DNA of 64,000 bases from G963668185 sp963668185 (GTDB taxonomy: Bacteria; Chloroflexota; Dehalococcoidia; Lucifugimonadales; G963668185), in NCBI GenBank assembly GCA_963668185.1, contig OY764162.1, positions 1,860,001 through 1,924,000 on the forward strand, in the 5' to 3' direction. Of this stretch, positions 48,431 through 56,791 are shown one piece after another (positions within the stretch are counted from its first letter, which is position 1; each line of letters opens with the position of its first letter). Below the pieces are notes generated by a model. It was given only the letters and a program-made list of their open reading frames with translations. It did no database searches and was not told where the DNA came from. The translations under genes and the position numbers were made by a program.

Positions 48431-49787
48431 ACGAGTAGTCGCGAGCCTGCAATTCAGGCTCGTGATCAGCTTCGCTCTGGTTCTCTCGCTGACGCTGGCC
48501 GGCGTCAGCCTGTACATAGGGCGCGTTGCCGACAGGGAGGCGGACCGGCTGGAGCAGGACGTCGAGGCGGCAAGACAGCAACGAATCAAAGAGGTTGTGA
48601 CGAGGGTCTATCTCAGCCGCTTTGACTCGCGGGCGCTTCAGATGGCGCTCGAGAACGCGGGTTCCTTCTACGGATGGCGGCTGATACTCAACGATCCGCA
48701 AGGTCGGATGCTGGCCGACTCAGACTTCACTCGCGCGCTTCCGGAGTTGAACCCGTCTCCGAACATGAGGCGCATCAACATCGTTTCTTCAGGCCGGCCC
48801 GCCGCGACGCTGTGGGTGGAGCTGAACAAGACACTCCCCGAACGAATGGCCCCGGAGCCTGGGCCAGGCCGCATCGTGGACGACCTCAACCGCTCGCTGG
48901 TGTGGGCCGGCCTGGCAGGCGGACTGATCGGCCTCGGGGTTATCGCGATGCTGTCGCAGAGCGTCCTGGCGCCGGTGCGAGCGCTGGGCCGCGCCGCACG
49001 GCGGCTGGGCGCCGGGGACCTGGCGTACAGGGTAGAGGAGCCGGGGCGGGATGAGATCGGCGACCTGAGCCGCACCTTCAATGCGATGGCGGAGGGCCTG
49101 GAGACGGCGGAGCAGCGACGCCGGGCGCTGGTCGCCGATGTTGCGCACGAACTGCGAACGCCGCTATCCAACATCCAGGGCTACCTGGAGGCCGTGAAGG
49201 ACGGCGTACTGGAGGCGGACGAAGAGACGATTGACACGATACACGGGCAGGCGCGGCAACTCTCGAGGCTGGTCGAGGACCTCCGCGTGCTGGCGATGGC
49301 CGAATCGGGAGCGTTGAGGCTGGACCTCGCGGAGACTTCCGTGGGGGAGCTTCTGAGGCGGACCGCGGACGCATTCATGCCCCGCGCCGCGAGCCGGGGC
49401 GTGAGTCTGAGGGTGCAGGCCGACGAAGGCGCGCCGCCGGTCATGGCGGACCGGGCGCGTATCGAGCAGGTTGTCGGCAATCTCATCGACAACGCGGTCA
49501 CACACTCGCCGGACGGCGGAAGCGTATCGCTGACGTGCGAGCGCTCAAACGACGGGGGCGTGAGAGTTACGGTGGCCGACGACGGGCCCGGCATCCCACC
49601 GGAAGAAGCGGAGGCGGTGTTCGAGCGGTTCTACCGCGTGGACCCGTCGCGGAGCCGGGCGACGGGAGGGGCGGGGCTTGGGCTCACGATCGCAAGGCAG
49701 ATGATCGAGGCGCACGGCGGCCGCATTCGGCTGGAACCTTCCGAAGGCGGGGGAAGCCGGTTCGTTTTCGAACTGCCGAGGGGCTGA
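48423..49787 (+). CDS. membrane sensor histidine kinase
   Basis: A 454-residue kinase. TM1 is at about 12-32, a periplasmic sensor region is at 33-155, TM2 is at about 157-178, then a HAMP domain (S-V-L-A-P-V-R-A-L-G-R-A-A-R-R-L to about 232). H242 in D-V-A-H-E-L-R-T-P-L is the phosphorylated His. N-box (N-L-I-D-N-A), G1 (D-D-G-P-G-I) and G2 (G-G-A-G-L-G-L) are intact. It forms a two-component pair with the preceding regulator. The signal is unknown; the small secreted protein upstream is a candidate partner. Confidence 0.94.
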   Translation: MLRRVVASLQFRLVISFALVLSLTLAGVSLYIGRVADREADRLEQDVEAARQQRIKEVVTRVYLSRFDSRALQMALENAGSFYGWRLILNDPQGRMLADSDFTRALPELNPSPNMRRINIVSSGRPAATLWVELNKTLPERMAPEPGPGRIVDDLNRSLVWAGLAGGLIGLGVIAMLSQSVLAPVRALGRAARRLGAGDLAYRVEEPGRDEIGDLSRTFNAMAEGLETAEQRRRALVADVAHELRTPLSNIQGYLEAVKDGVLEADEETIDTIHGQARQLSRLVEDLRVLAMAESGALRLDLAETSVGELLRRTADAFMPRAASRGVSLRVQADEGAPPVMADRARIEQVVGNLIDNAVTHSPDGGSVSLTCERSNDGGVRVTVADDGPGIPPEEAEAVFERFYRVDPSRSRATGGAGLGLTIARQMIEAHGGRIRLEPSEGGGSRFVFELPRG

Positions 49788-49839
49788 GCACGGGCCGCGC
49801 GGCAGTTGACAGAGGTCGGCAAACCCCATAGAGCGGCCC

Positions 49840-49845
49840 TATAAT
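49840..49845 (+). promoter_or_regulatory. -10 box immediately upstream of thiL (leaderless mRNA likely)
   Basis: A perfect TATAAT ends six bases before the thiL ATG, so the transcription start should fall at or next to the A of ATG. There is no Shine-Dalgarno sequence. This is the layout of a leaderless transcript. Confidence 0.55.
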
Positions 49846-49851
49846 GCCGCC

Positions 49852-50889
49852 ATGCTGGTAAGAGAGATCGGCGAGTTCGAGTTGATCGGCATGCTTGCCG
49901 AGACGCTGGAGGCTCGCGGCAGTTCCACGGGCGCTGACGCAAAGAGCGACGGGATGCCCAGGCTTCGACTGGGCATCGGCGACGACGCGGCGGCGTGGGA
50001 CGGGCCGGCCGGGGCCACGGTCCTTACTACCGACACGATGGTGGACGGCGTCCACTTCACCACCGAAACGACTTCCTGGCGCGACCTGGGCTGGAAGTCC
50101 GTTGCCGTGAACCTCAGCGACATCGCGGCGATGGGGGCATGGCCAACGTACGCGGTGGTCACGCTGGGCCTGACGGGCGCGGAGCCGGTGGACGGCGTGA
50201 AGGCGATGTACGAGGGCATGGGGAACCTGTGCGGGCAGTACGGCGCGATGGTCATCGGCGGCGACGTGGTGCGGGCCCCGGTCCTGTTCATCACCGTTGC
50301 CGTGACGGGCGCGGCACAGGGACAAGGCGGCGCGCTGCTGACCCGGGACGCAGCCAGGGCCGGGGACGTGATCGCGGTTACGGGGAGTCTGGGCAGTTCG
50401 GCGGGCGGGCTGGCATTGCTCACGGAGGGCTCTGCGGACGCGACTGGCGAGGCGGCCGAGCGCCTGCTGGCGGCGCATCGACGGCCGATGCCGCGGGTCA
50501 CTGAGGGCGTGGCGCTGGTGCGGCACGGCGTCGAGGCGGCGATGGACGTGAGCGACGGGCTTGTGGCAGACCTTGCGAAGCTGTGCGAGGCGAGCGGGGT
50601 GTCGGCGGTCGTGCGGGCCGATAGTTTGCCGATCGACGAGCGTCTTGCCGGCGCGTTTCCGGAGCGGTGCATGACGATGGCGCTGGAGGGCGGCGAGGAC
50701 TACGAGTTGCTGTTCACCGCGCCGGCGGACGTGGTGGAGCGGGCGGAGACCGAGATAGCGGCGCCGGTAACGGTGATCGGGGAGATTCGCGAAGGGGACG
50801 CTGGCGTGGAGGTGCGGGACGGGCGCGGCGAGACGCTGCGCGTCGGCGCCGGGGGCTGGGACCACTTCGGCGCCGGCGCAGAGGCGTAG
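49852..50889 (+). CDS. thiL: thiamine-monophosphate kinase
   Basis: A 345-residue kinase of the PurM/ThiL/SelD superfamily that phosphorylates thiamine monophosphate to the pyrophosphate. I-G-E-F-E-L-I at the N-terminus, G-I-G-D-D-A-A near 43, T-T-D-T-M-V-D-G-V-H-F, N-L-S-D-I-A-A-M-G-A and G-G-D-V-V are ThiL hallmarks. L-E-G-G-E-D-Y-E-L-L-F is near the C-terminus. The related selenophosphate synthetase (SelD) has a catalytic Cys/Sec-Lys N-terminal motif, not seen here. The gene probably has a leaderless mRNA. Confidence 0.93.
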   Translation: MLVREIGEFELIGMLAETLEARGSSTGADAKSDGMPRLRLGIGDDAAAWDGPAGATVLTTDTMVDGVHFTTETTSWRDLGWKSVAVNLSDIAAMGAWPTYAVVTLGLTGAEPVDGVKAMYEGMGNLCGQYGAMVIGGDVVRAPVLFITVAVTGAAQGQGGALLTRDAARAGDVIAVTGSLGSSAGGLALLTEGSADATGEAAERLLAAHRRPMPRVTEGVALVRHGVEAAMDVSDGLVADLAKLCEASGVSAVVRADSLPIDERLAGAFPERCMTMALEGGEDYELLFTAPADVVERAETEIAAPVTVIGEIREGDAGVEVRDGRGETLRVGAGGWDHFGAGAEA

Positions 50890-50892
50890 CGG

Positions 50893-51189
50893 GTGGACCG
50901 GGCGACGATTCGGGTCGAAGTTGAGGGGGCGGCGCGAGCGAGCGAGATCATCGCGGATCTGAGGACGGCGGCGGAGACGCTGTACTTTCCGATGAGGGTT
51001 GTCGGGTTCTGGGACCACGGGCGGGGAATGCACCTCTGTCCGCACGAGGAGCGGCGGCAGGTGTGCCCGCACGTCATCCCGGAGGGGGAGCCGGGGCACG
51101 TGGACTACGTGGTCAGCCTGCAGCGCGAGAGGCAGGCGAACCTGGAGGTGTACTTCGAGCACGCGGACGTTTCGATGTACCTGCGATAG
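50893..51189 (+). CDS. hypothetical protein with paired C-P-H motifs
   Basis: A 98-residue protein starting GTG at 50893, 3 bp after thiL and probably co-transcribed. The centre reads H-L-C-P-H then R-R-Q-V-C-P-H, a C-P-H-x6-C-P-H arrangement that could bind a metal ion. The rest is beta-rich (R-V-E-V-E-G-A-A, H-V-D-Y-V-V-S-L-Q-R-E, L-E-V-Y-F-E-H-A-D-V). No signal peptide or TM segment. Family not recognised. Confidence 0.65.
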   Translation: MDRATIRVEVEGAARASEIIADLRTAAETLYFPMRVVGFWDHGRGMHLCPHEERRQVCPHVIPEGEPGHVDYVVSLQRERQANLEVYFEHADVSMYLR

Positions 51190-51230
51190 GAGAGCGTTGC
51201 TTAGCTTGCTGCACGTCCCCTCGCACCACC

Positions 51231-51260
51231 CCCTGGATACCGGCCTTCGCCGGTATGACG
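51231..51260. repeat. dispersed hairpin CTGGATACCGGCCTTCGCCGGTATGACG
   Basis: A copy with compensated arms (ATACCGG/CCGGTAT) sits 30 bp before the pncB start. It could fold in the 5' leader of that mRNA. Confidence 0.65.
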
Positions 51261-51290
51261 ATGAAACAAGGCGGCGCTGAGATCCGGCGC

Positions 51291-52649
51291 ATGGACTTGG
51301 AGCAGCCTTCCAGCGCGTTGTTTACGGACTTATACCAGTTGACGATGGCGCGGGCGTACCTGCGGAGTGGGAAGGCGGGCGAGGCGGTGTTCAGCCTGTT
51401 CATTCGGCAGTATCCGCCGGACCGCGGGTACTTTGTGTTCGCTGGGCTTGAAGACGCGCTGGCGTACCTCGAAGGGTTCCGGTTCAGCGGGGCGGACATC
51501 GAGCACCTGAGGATCGGAGGCCGGTTCGACGAGAGTTTTCTTGACAGCCTAGCAGGGGTGTCGTTTTCGGGGAGCGTTCGGGCGATGCGGGAAGGGTCGG
51601 TGTTCTTCGCGGGCGAGCCTGTGATGGAGGTGCGCGCACCTCTGCCGGAAGCGCAACTGGTGGAGACGCGGCTGATCAACATCGTGAACATGCATACGAT
51701 CCTCGCCACCAAGGCTTCGAGGGTGGTTGAGGCGGCGAGAGGGAGGCCGGTGGTGGACTTCGCGGCGCGGCGGACGCACGGCATGGAGGCCTCGTATGCT
51801 TTCGCCCGCTCGTCGTACATCGCCGGCTTCGGAGGCACGAGCAACGTCGGGGCGGCGGCGACGTACGGCATCCGGTCTGTGGGGACGATGGCGCACTCGT
51901 TCATCACGGCGTTCGATAGCGAGACGGAGGCGTTCCGGGAGTACGCGAGGTCTTTCCCCGACGACTGTACGCTGCTGGTGGACACGTACGACACGGTGGA
52001 GGGGGTCAGGCGGGCGATCGAGGTGGCGCGGGAGATGCGGGAGCGCGGGCAGCGGCTGCGAGCGGTGCGGCTGGACAGCGGGGACCTGGACGAACTGGCG
52101 CGGCGAGCCAGGGCGATGCTGGACGAGGCGGGGTTCCCGGAGGTGGGGGTGTTCGCGTCGGGCGGGTTGGACGAGTTCGAGATCGACGCGCTGCTTTCGG
52201 CGGGCGCGCCGATCGACGGGTTCGGTGTCGGCACGAAGGCGGGCGTGTCGGCGGACGCGCCGTGGACGGACTGCGCGTACAAGATGGTCGAGTACGAGGG
52301 GCGGCCGGTGATGAAGCTGAGCAGCGCGAAGGTGTCCGCGCCGGGGCCGAAACAGGCGTACCGTTTCAGGGACGCGAATGGGGTGATGCGCCACGACGTG
52401 CTGGCGGGGGCCGGCGAGCCGGCGCCGCGAGGCGGGACCGGCCTGCTCGCGGAGGTCATGCGCGGCGGGCGGCGCGTCGCTTCCCCGCCGTCGCTGGCCG
52501 ATGTGCGGGAGCGATGCCGGCGGGATATCGCGTCGCTTCCGGCGGCGTACCGGGCACTGCGGTCGCCGGCGCGGTACGCGGTGGGGGTCAGCGACGGGCT
52601 GCGTCGGCTGGGCGAGGAGACGGCGGCGCGGGTGCGCTCGGGGGGCTGA
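51291..52649 (+). CDS. pncB: nicotinate phosphoribosyltransferase
   Basis: A 452-residue enzyme joining nicotinate and PRPP to form nicotinate mononucleotide in NAD salvage. A-L-F-T-D-L-Y-Q-L-T-M-A is the family start. D-F-A-A-R-R-T-H-G near 162 holds the phosphorylated His. F-G-G-T-S-N, M-A-H-S-F-I, V-R-L-D-S-G-D-L and F-G-V-G-T-K mark the PRPP and base sites. Start ATG 51291 gives the conserved N-terminus; ATG 51261 in the repeat is possible. No clear Shine-Dalgarno sequence. Confidence 0.93.
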   Translation: MDLEQPSSALFTDLYQLTMARAYLRSGKAGEAVFSLFIRQYPPDRGYFVFAGLEDALAYLEGFRFSGADIEHLRIGGRFDESFLDSLAGVSFSGSVRAMREGSVFFAGEPVMEVRAPLPEAQLVETRLINIVNMHTILATKASRVVEAARGRPVVDFAARRTHGMEASYAFARSSYIAGFGGTSNVGAAATYGIRSVGTMAHSFITAFDSETEAFREYARSFPDDCTLLVDTYDTVEGVRRAIEVAREMRERGQRLRAVRLDSGDLDELARRARAMLDEAGFPEVGVFASGGLDEFEIDALLSAGAPIDGFGVGTKAGVSADAPWTDCAYKMVEYEGRPVMKLSSAKVSAPGPKQAYRFRDANGVMRHDVLAGAGEPAPRGGTGLLAEVMRGGRRVASPPSLADVRERCRRDIASLPAAYRALRSPARYAVGVSDGLRRLGEETAARVRSGG

Positions 52650-52658
52650 GGGGGCGCA

Positions 52659-53522
52659 CTATGGTCGGAGCAGGCGGTCGCCGCAGTGGGTGCAGTACTG
52701 GGCGTCCGGGCGGTTGGCTGCGGCGCACCGGCCGCAGAAGAGGCGGGCATCGACTGGCGCGACTGGCGAGCCGCAGAAGCGGCAGAAGTGACTCGTCACC
52801 CTGATGCGGCGGCGGCATGAGCGGCACTCGACGTTGGGGTAGTTGCGCCGGTATCTGAATGGGGACATGCGCTGCGCCCAACTGAACCGGCCCGACACCC
52901 ACAGCGCGCCGCCTGCCACCAAAATCAGGGCGAGAGGGATAAGAAGGGGCTCAATCGCCAGGATGTTGAACACGGCGTGCGTGAACGAGCCTAGCGCGAG
53001 AGCGCCGATCACGAGGAGGGTCCGCCTGCCGCCGGAGGCGTGGTGGAGTCCGAGGGCGTATCCCCAGATGCAGCCGAAGACGAGGTGGGCCAGCGTCGAG
53101 ACCGGGGCGCGCACCAGCATTACCGCGGGGCCGAACTCGAAGACGTAGAGCACGTTTTCCAGGGAGGCGAAGCCGAGACTCGCGGAGGCGGCGTACACGA
53201 GGCCGTCGATAGGCTCGTCGAAGTAGAGGGAGCGGTAGGCCTTGAGGCGGACGGCCAGGAACTTGCAGACCTCTTCGACAGGCCCGACGACGAGCAGCAT
53301 TGCAGGGGCGATGGTCGCCAGGCCGGCCCGCTCTTCGAGGAACGACTCGCCGAGGACGACGAACTCGATGATGGCGGCGGGTACGGTGGCCAGGCAGCCG
53401 AGGCCGAATGTGAGCGCGATGAGCCTGCGGGGCGCGGGCTGGTAGGTGTCCTTGCGGAGGTAGAACCAGAGCCAGAACAGGCCGGGCGTGAATGAGATGA
53501 GGAGGATGCCGGCGAAGGACAT
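52659..53522 (-). CDS. PrsW-family intramembrane protease with C-terminal zinc ribbons
   Basis: A 287-residue membrane protein. The PrsW core has V-V-G-P-V-E-E-V-C-K-F (E83-E84), A-S-L-E-N-V-L-Y-V, and His-containing helices A-H-L-V-F-G-C-I-W-G and S-F-T-H-A-V-F-N, the presumed metal ligands. PrsW cleaves an anti-sigma factor in Bacillus. After the last TM segment come two zinc ribbons (C-R-S-C ... C-R-F-C-G and C-G-R-C ... C-T-H-C-G), an addition to the minimal family. It is convergent with pncB (9 bp). The next gene upstream also carries zinc ribbons. The substrate is unknown. Confidence 0.88.
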   Translation of the reverse strand: MSFAGILLISFTPGLFWLWFYLRKDTYQPAPRRLIALTFGLGCLATVPAAIIEFVVLGESFLEERAGLATIAPAMLLVVGPVEEVCKFLAVRLKAYRSLYFDEPIDGLVYAASASLGFASLENVLYVFEFGPAVMLVRAPVSTLAHLVFGCIWGYALGLHHASGGRRTLLVIGALALGSFTHAVFNILAIEPLLIPLALILVAGGALWVSGRFSWAQRMSPFRYRRNYPNVECRSCRRRIRVTSHFCRFCGSPVAPVDARLFCGRCAAANRPDAQYCTHCGDRLLRP

Positions 53523-53563
53523 GGGTCAGGCCTAAAGGTCAGGGGGGGTGAGAAGGGATGCGG

Positions 53564-54448
53564 CTATGGGCTGAGCCTATAGCTTTCGCTGGCGATGAGG
53601 ACAAAGAGGTTAGTCCAGAGGAGGATGCCTATGACTGTAACTGCCAACTCTAAGAGGCTGAATCCTAGTGAATCGACTCGACCATATACGTGAATCCAAT
53701 ACCGGTTGATGTTGCTCTGGGCGTGGAGCAACAGGGCTAAGATTGCGACCATCGAAGCCATACTCATCGCCAGAGACGTTTGTACCTGTGCCTGAGTGAC
53801 GCTAGGGATATTCCAATCAATATAAGACAGCACGTGGGTTACGATGATCACAATAACGGCCCATACCGGCGAGATTGTTGTGTAAATTCTCCGGCCGTCC
53901 ATCATCTCCCTGAAGACCCGCATGTGAGCGTGAGACCTGAACAAGTTGTAAATCGGTACGAAGAGCGTGAGCGCGTGCCAGACTGGATATGCCTCCTCGT
54001 CTGTGCTGTCGCGGTACTGCTTCCACGTCAGATAGAACCAGTAGAAGAGATACAAACCTGCTGAAAGCACCGTCATTACTGCAACGCGCCACAGCGGGAT
54101 GTGGTAAGCGACGGCGTACTGCTGTTCGGCTCCGGCGTGAGAGGGCTCTGATTCAATGCCGCTGTCTTCAAGCGGGAGGCCGCACTGGTAGCAGTACGCC
54201 GAAGCCGGTTCGTTTGCGGTGCCGCAGCGTGGGCATCCGGGCGCGTGCGGCGGCGGTTCGGAGGCAGGCACCGGCGGCTCTATTCCGGCGGCCAGCCTGC
54301 TGCCGCAGTTGTGGCAGAAGAGGGCGTCGGGGGCGTTCAGGATCTCGCAGGACGGGCATGGGACGGCGAGCCGTTCGCCGCAGTAGCTGCAGAACTTGGC
54401 CTGCGGGATGGCTTCTCTGCCGCAACTGGCGCAGGTGGTGGAGTTCAG
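53564..54448 (-). CDS. membrane protein with three N-terminal zinc ribbons
   Basis: A 294-residue protein. From the CTG at 54448 the frame encodes three zinc ribbons: C6/C9-C20/C23, C31/C34-C45/C48 and a third pair near 72-90 (C-P-R-C-G ... C-Y-Q-C-G). Four or five TM segments follow (W-R-V-A-V-M-T-V-L-S-A-G-L-Y-L-F-Y-W, DUF4234-like). No ATG exists between the upstream stop (about 54485) and the first ribbon. The CTG has GAGGA seven bases upstream and yields M-N-S-T-T-C-A-S-C-G, a natural ribbon start. A GTG at 54271 would remove two ribbons. It lies 41 bp from prsW, same strand. Confidence 0.75.
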   Translation of the reverse strand: MNSTTCASCGREAIPQAKFCSYCGERLAVPCPSCEILNAPDALFCHNCGSRLAAGIEPPVPASEPPPHAPGCPRCGTANEPASAYCYQCGLPLEDSGIESEPSHAGAEQQYAVAYHIPLWRVAVMTVLSAGLYLFYWFYLTWKQYRDSTDEEAYPVWHALTLFVPIYNLFRSHAHMRVFREMMDGRRIYTTISPVWAVIVIIVTHVLSYIDWNIPSVTQAQVQTSLAMSMASMVAILALLLHAQSNINRYWIHVYGRVDSLGFSLLELAVTVIGILLWTNLFVLIASESYRLSP

Positions 54449-54489
54449 TGGGATTTCCTCATGCCAGTGTCTGAGCTTCTTCCGCTAGC

Positions 54490-54782
54490 GGTGCTGGTTC
54501 CGGTCAAGGCCCTTCGACAAGCTCAGGGCGAACGGGATACAACACATCGCACGGCGCGGCATCCCGTGCCGCGCTTGCTTCCTTTCGACCCCATCCTAAC
54601 CTTCCCTAGCAGACTGGGGAAGGGACAGGCTCCTTTGGGCCATCTCTGGGCAGGTTCTTACCCCTTGAGGGACTCAGGGTAGGCTCCAGCAGACTGGGGA
54701 AAGAGGCCGGAGGCCGCGACCCGGCCGCTTCTGGATTCCGGCCTTCGCCGGAATGACGGCAAGGGCGGTGAAGCGGCGGGGG
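54490..54782. repeat. cluster of dispersed repeats (about 290 bp, no gene)
   Basis: It contains GCCCTTCGACAAGCTCAGGGCGAACGGG (54509-54536), CCCCATCCTAACCTTCCCTAGCAGACTGGGGAAGGG (54590-54625), a partial AGCAGACTGGGGAAAGAGGCC copy (54681-54704) and the hairpin CTGGATTCCGGCCTTCGCCGGAATGACGG (54731-54760). GCACGGCGCGGCATCCCGTGCCGCGC (about 54550) adds another palindrome. Confidence 0.65.
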
Positions 54783-56177
54783 TTACAGGGGTGGGGGTTG
54801 CCAGCCGCCTAGGGTGGTTTCGACTTGGGCGGCGAGGGCTAGGGAGATGTCTTCGCGCCAGGGGGCGGCGGTTAGCTGGACGCCTATGGGCAGGCCTTCG
54901 GGGGCTGTGCCGGCGCGGACGATCGTGCCGGGCCAGCCGGTGAGGTTGTAGGCCATCGTGTACAGGTAGCCGCGGTAGTATTCGTCGTCGTTGGAGCGGC
55001 CGTGCTCCATTGCGGGGTGGCTGTGGCCCGGGCAGAGGATGGCGTCGTAGTCGCCCAAGAAGGCGAGCATGTCCCTGCGGAACTGATCTACCCAGACGAG
55101 GGTCTCGGCAAGGTCCGCGACGGACTCGGCGTAGTGGGCCTGCGACTCGATCGTCTCTTTCGTGAGCTGGTGCGCCTCGGCGGTGCCGGCGCGTTCGAGG
55201 GCGCGCCTGATCTGGTCGCCGCCGTCGGCGCTGTAGAAGGCGTTGGTACGGTCCCAGATGTTGTCGAGGCAGGCCGGGTGGGTCTCCTCGACGGTTGCGC
55301 CGGCGTCGGCGAGCGCCTGGGCTGCGCCTCGGACGGCCTTCGCGGTCTCGGGAGTTACGGGGGCCTCCGGTATCTCGGTGTGGTATGCGACACGGAGGGA
55401 GGAGATGTTGACGGCGGCGGGGTCGCGCAGGGAGACGGGGAAGGCGGCGGGGTCGATGCCGTCGGGGCCGGCGATGACGGGCAGGGAGAGGACGAGGTCC
55501 TCGACGTAACGGGCCATGGGGCCGATCTGCCAGAGGCGGGCGAGGATGCCGTCTGCGGACGGGTAGTGGCCGGTGCTGGGCACGAGGCCGGAGGTGGCCT
55601 TGATGCCTGCGATGCCGCAGAAGTGGGAGGGCAGGCGGACGCTGCCGCCGACGTCGCTGCCCATGCCGAGCGGGGACATGCCTGCGGCTATCGCTGCGCC
55701 TTCTCCGCCGCTGCTGCCTCCGGTGACGCGGTCGTGGTTGTAGGGGTTCACAGTGCGTCCGTACACGAGGTTGTCGGCCTCGCCGGCGAGGGAGAGTTCG
55801 GGCAGGTTGGTCTTGCCGATGACGACTGCGCCTGCGTTTCGGAGCCGGGTCACGACGGTGGCGTCGCGGTCGGGGACGTACTCGGCGCGGCCGAGGGTGC
55901 CGCCGGTGGTGACGACGCCGGCGGTCTCGATGGCGTCCTTGATGGTGACGGGCACGCCGTGGAGCGGGCCGGCCGTGTTTCCGCGGCGCTGCTGTTCGTC
56001 GAGTCGGCGGGCGTCGGCGAGGGCGGAGTCGGCCATGACTACGACGACGGCGTTGATCGTGGGGTTGATTGCGTCGATGTGGTCGAGGTGGGCGCGGACG
56101 ATCTCTTCGGAGGAGGCCCGGCCTTCGCGGATGAGCCTCGCGAGGGTTGTGGCGGAACAGGAGGTCAGGTCAGTCAT
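54783..56177 (-). CDS. amidase signature family amidase
   Basis: A 464-residue amidase with an intact Ser-cisSer-Lys triad: K80 in V-P-V-T-I-K-D, S155/S156 in G-G-S-S-G-G-E-G-A, and nucleophile S179 in G-S-D-V-G-G-S-V-R-L-P-S. It hydrolyses an amide to acid and ammonia. Its ATG overlaps the nthA stop (ATGA), so nitrile hydratase and amidase are co-translated and form the two-step nitrile to amide to carboxylate route. The GatA role is unlikely because no gatB/gatC are adjacent. Confidence 0.92.
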   Translation of the reverse strand: MTDLTSCSATTLARLIREGRASSEEIVRAHLDHIDAINPTINAVVVVMADSALADARRLDEQQRRGNTAGPLHGVPVTIKDAIETAGVVTTGGTLGRAEYVPDRDATVVTRLRNAGAVVIGKTNLPELSLAGEADNLVYGRTVNPYNHDRVTGGSSGGEGAAIAAGMSPLGMGSDVGGSVRLPSHFCGIAGIKATSGLVPSTGHYPSADGILARLWQIGPMARYVEDLVLSLPVIAGPDGIDPAAFPVSLRDPAAVNISSLRVAYHTEIPEAPVTPETAKAVRGAAQALADAGATVEETHPACLDNIWDRTNAFYSADGGDQIRRALERAGTAEAHQLTKETIESQAHYAESVADLAETLVWVDQFRRDMLAFLGDYDAILCPGHSHPAMEHGRSNDDEYYRGYLYTMAYNLTGWPGTIVRAGTAPEGLPIGVQLTAAPWREDISLALAAQVETTLGGWQPPPL

Positions 56178-56791
56178 GGGTTACGGGCCTTTGTGCTGGA
56201 AGTGGGGACGCCTACGCCTATCATGGAGTCTCGGGTTACGAGGGCGGCTAGCTGGTCTTCGGAGAGGTTGCCGGTGCCTGGGGGGCGCTCCGGGAGGACC
56301 ATGTATCGGAGGTCTGAGTTGCTGTCCCATACGCGGACTTCCTTCGATTCGTCGACCTCTAGGCCGAACTCTCTTAAGACGGCGCGCGGCTCTTTGACTA
56401 CGCGGGAGCGGTATGCGGCGTCTTTGTACCAAGCGGGGGGCAGGCCGAGCACGGGCCACGGGTAGCAGGAGCAGAGCGTGCAGACGACGACGTTGTGGAC
56501 GGCGGGCGTGTTCTCCAAGACGACGATCTCGGCGCCCTCCACGCCGCCGAAGCCGAGTTCGGCAATGGCGTCGCTGCCGTTCTCGAGCAGACGCTGCTTG
56601 TAGTCGGGATCCACCCAGGCCCTAGCGACGACCTTCGCGCCGTTCAGGGGGCCGATGTCCTGCTCGTACGTGCGGACGATTTCGTCGATGGCGTCTGTGG
56701 TCACGAGGCCCTTTTCGACGAGCAGGGACTCCAGCGCCTTCGCGCGTACGGCGTGGTAGGAGCCGGCGTCGTGGTGGTGGTCTTCGCTCAT
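56174..56791 (-). CDS. nthA: nitrile hydratase subunit alpha (cobalt-type)
   Basis: A 205-residue subunit. The metal-binding claw is V-C104-T-L-C107-S-C109-Y-P-W-P; Thr between the first two Cys marks the cobalt type (iron enzymes have Ser). In known enzymes two of the Cys are oxidised to sulfinate/sulfenate. The N-terminus has H-H-H near residue 5, then R-A-x-A-L-E-S-L-L-V-E-K-G, and P-A-W-Y-K-D-A-A-Y-R-S-R-V-V-K-E-P-R follows the claw, all family-typical. ATG 56791 overlaps the nthB stop (ATGA). No activator/cobalt chaperone gene adjoins it. Confidence 0.95.
   Translation of the reverse strand: MSEDHHHDAGSYHAVRAKALESLLVEKGLVTTDAIDEIVRTYEQDIGPLNGAKVVARAWVDPDYKQRLLENGSDAIAELGFGGVEGAEIVVLENTPAVHNVVVCTLCSCYPWPVLGLPPAWYKDAAYRSRVVKEPRAVLREFGLEVDESKEVRVWDSNSDLRYMVLPERPPGTGNLSEDQLAALVTRDSMIGVGVPTSSTKARNP

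Noticed and set aside
49852..50889. SelD (selenophosphate synthetase) instead of ThiL, given the selA gene
   Set aside because: The N-terminal Cys/Sec-Lys motif of SelD is absent and the ThiL motifs T-T-D-T-M-V-D-G-V-H-F and L-E-G-G-E-D-Y-E-L are present.
55002..56465. Long plus-strand frame opposite the amidase and nthA
   Set aside because: Shadow of clearly identified genes on the minus strand.
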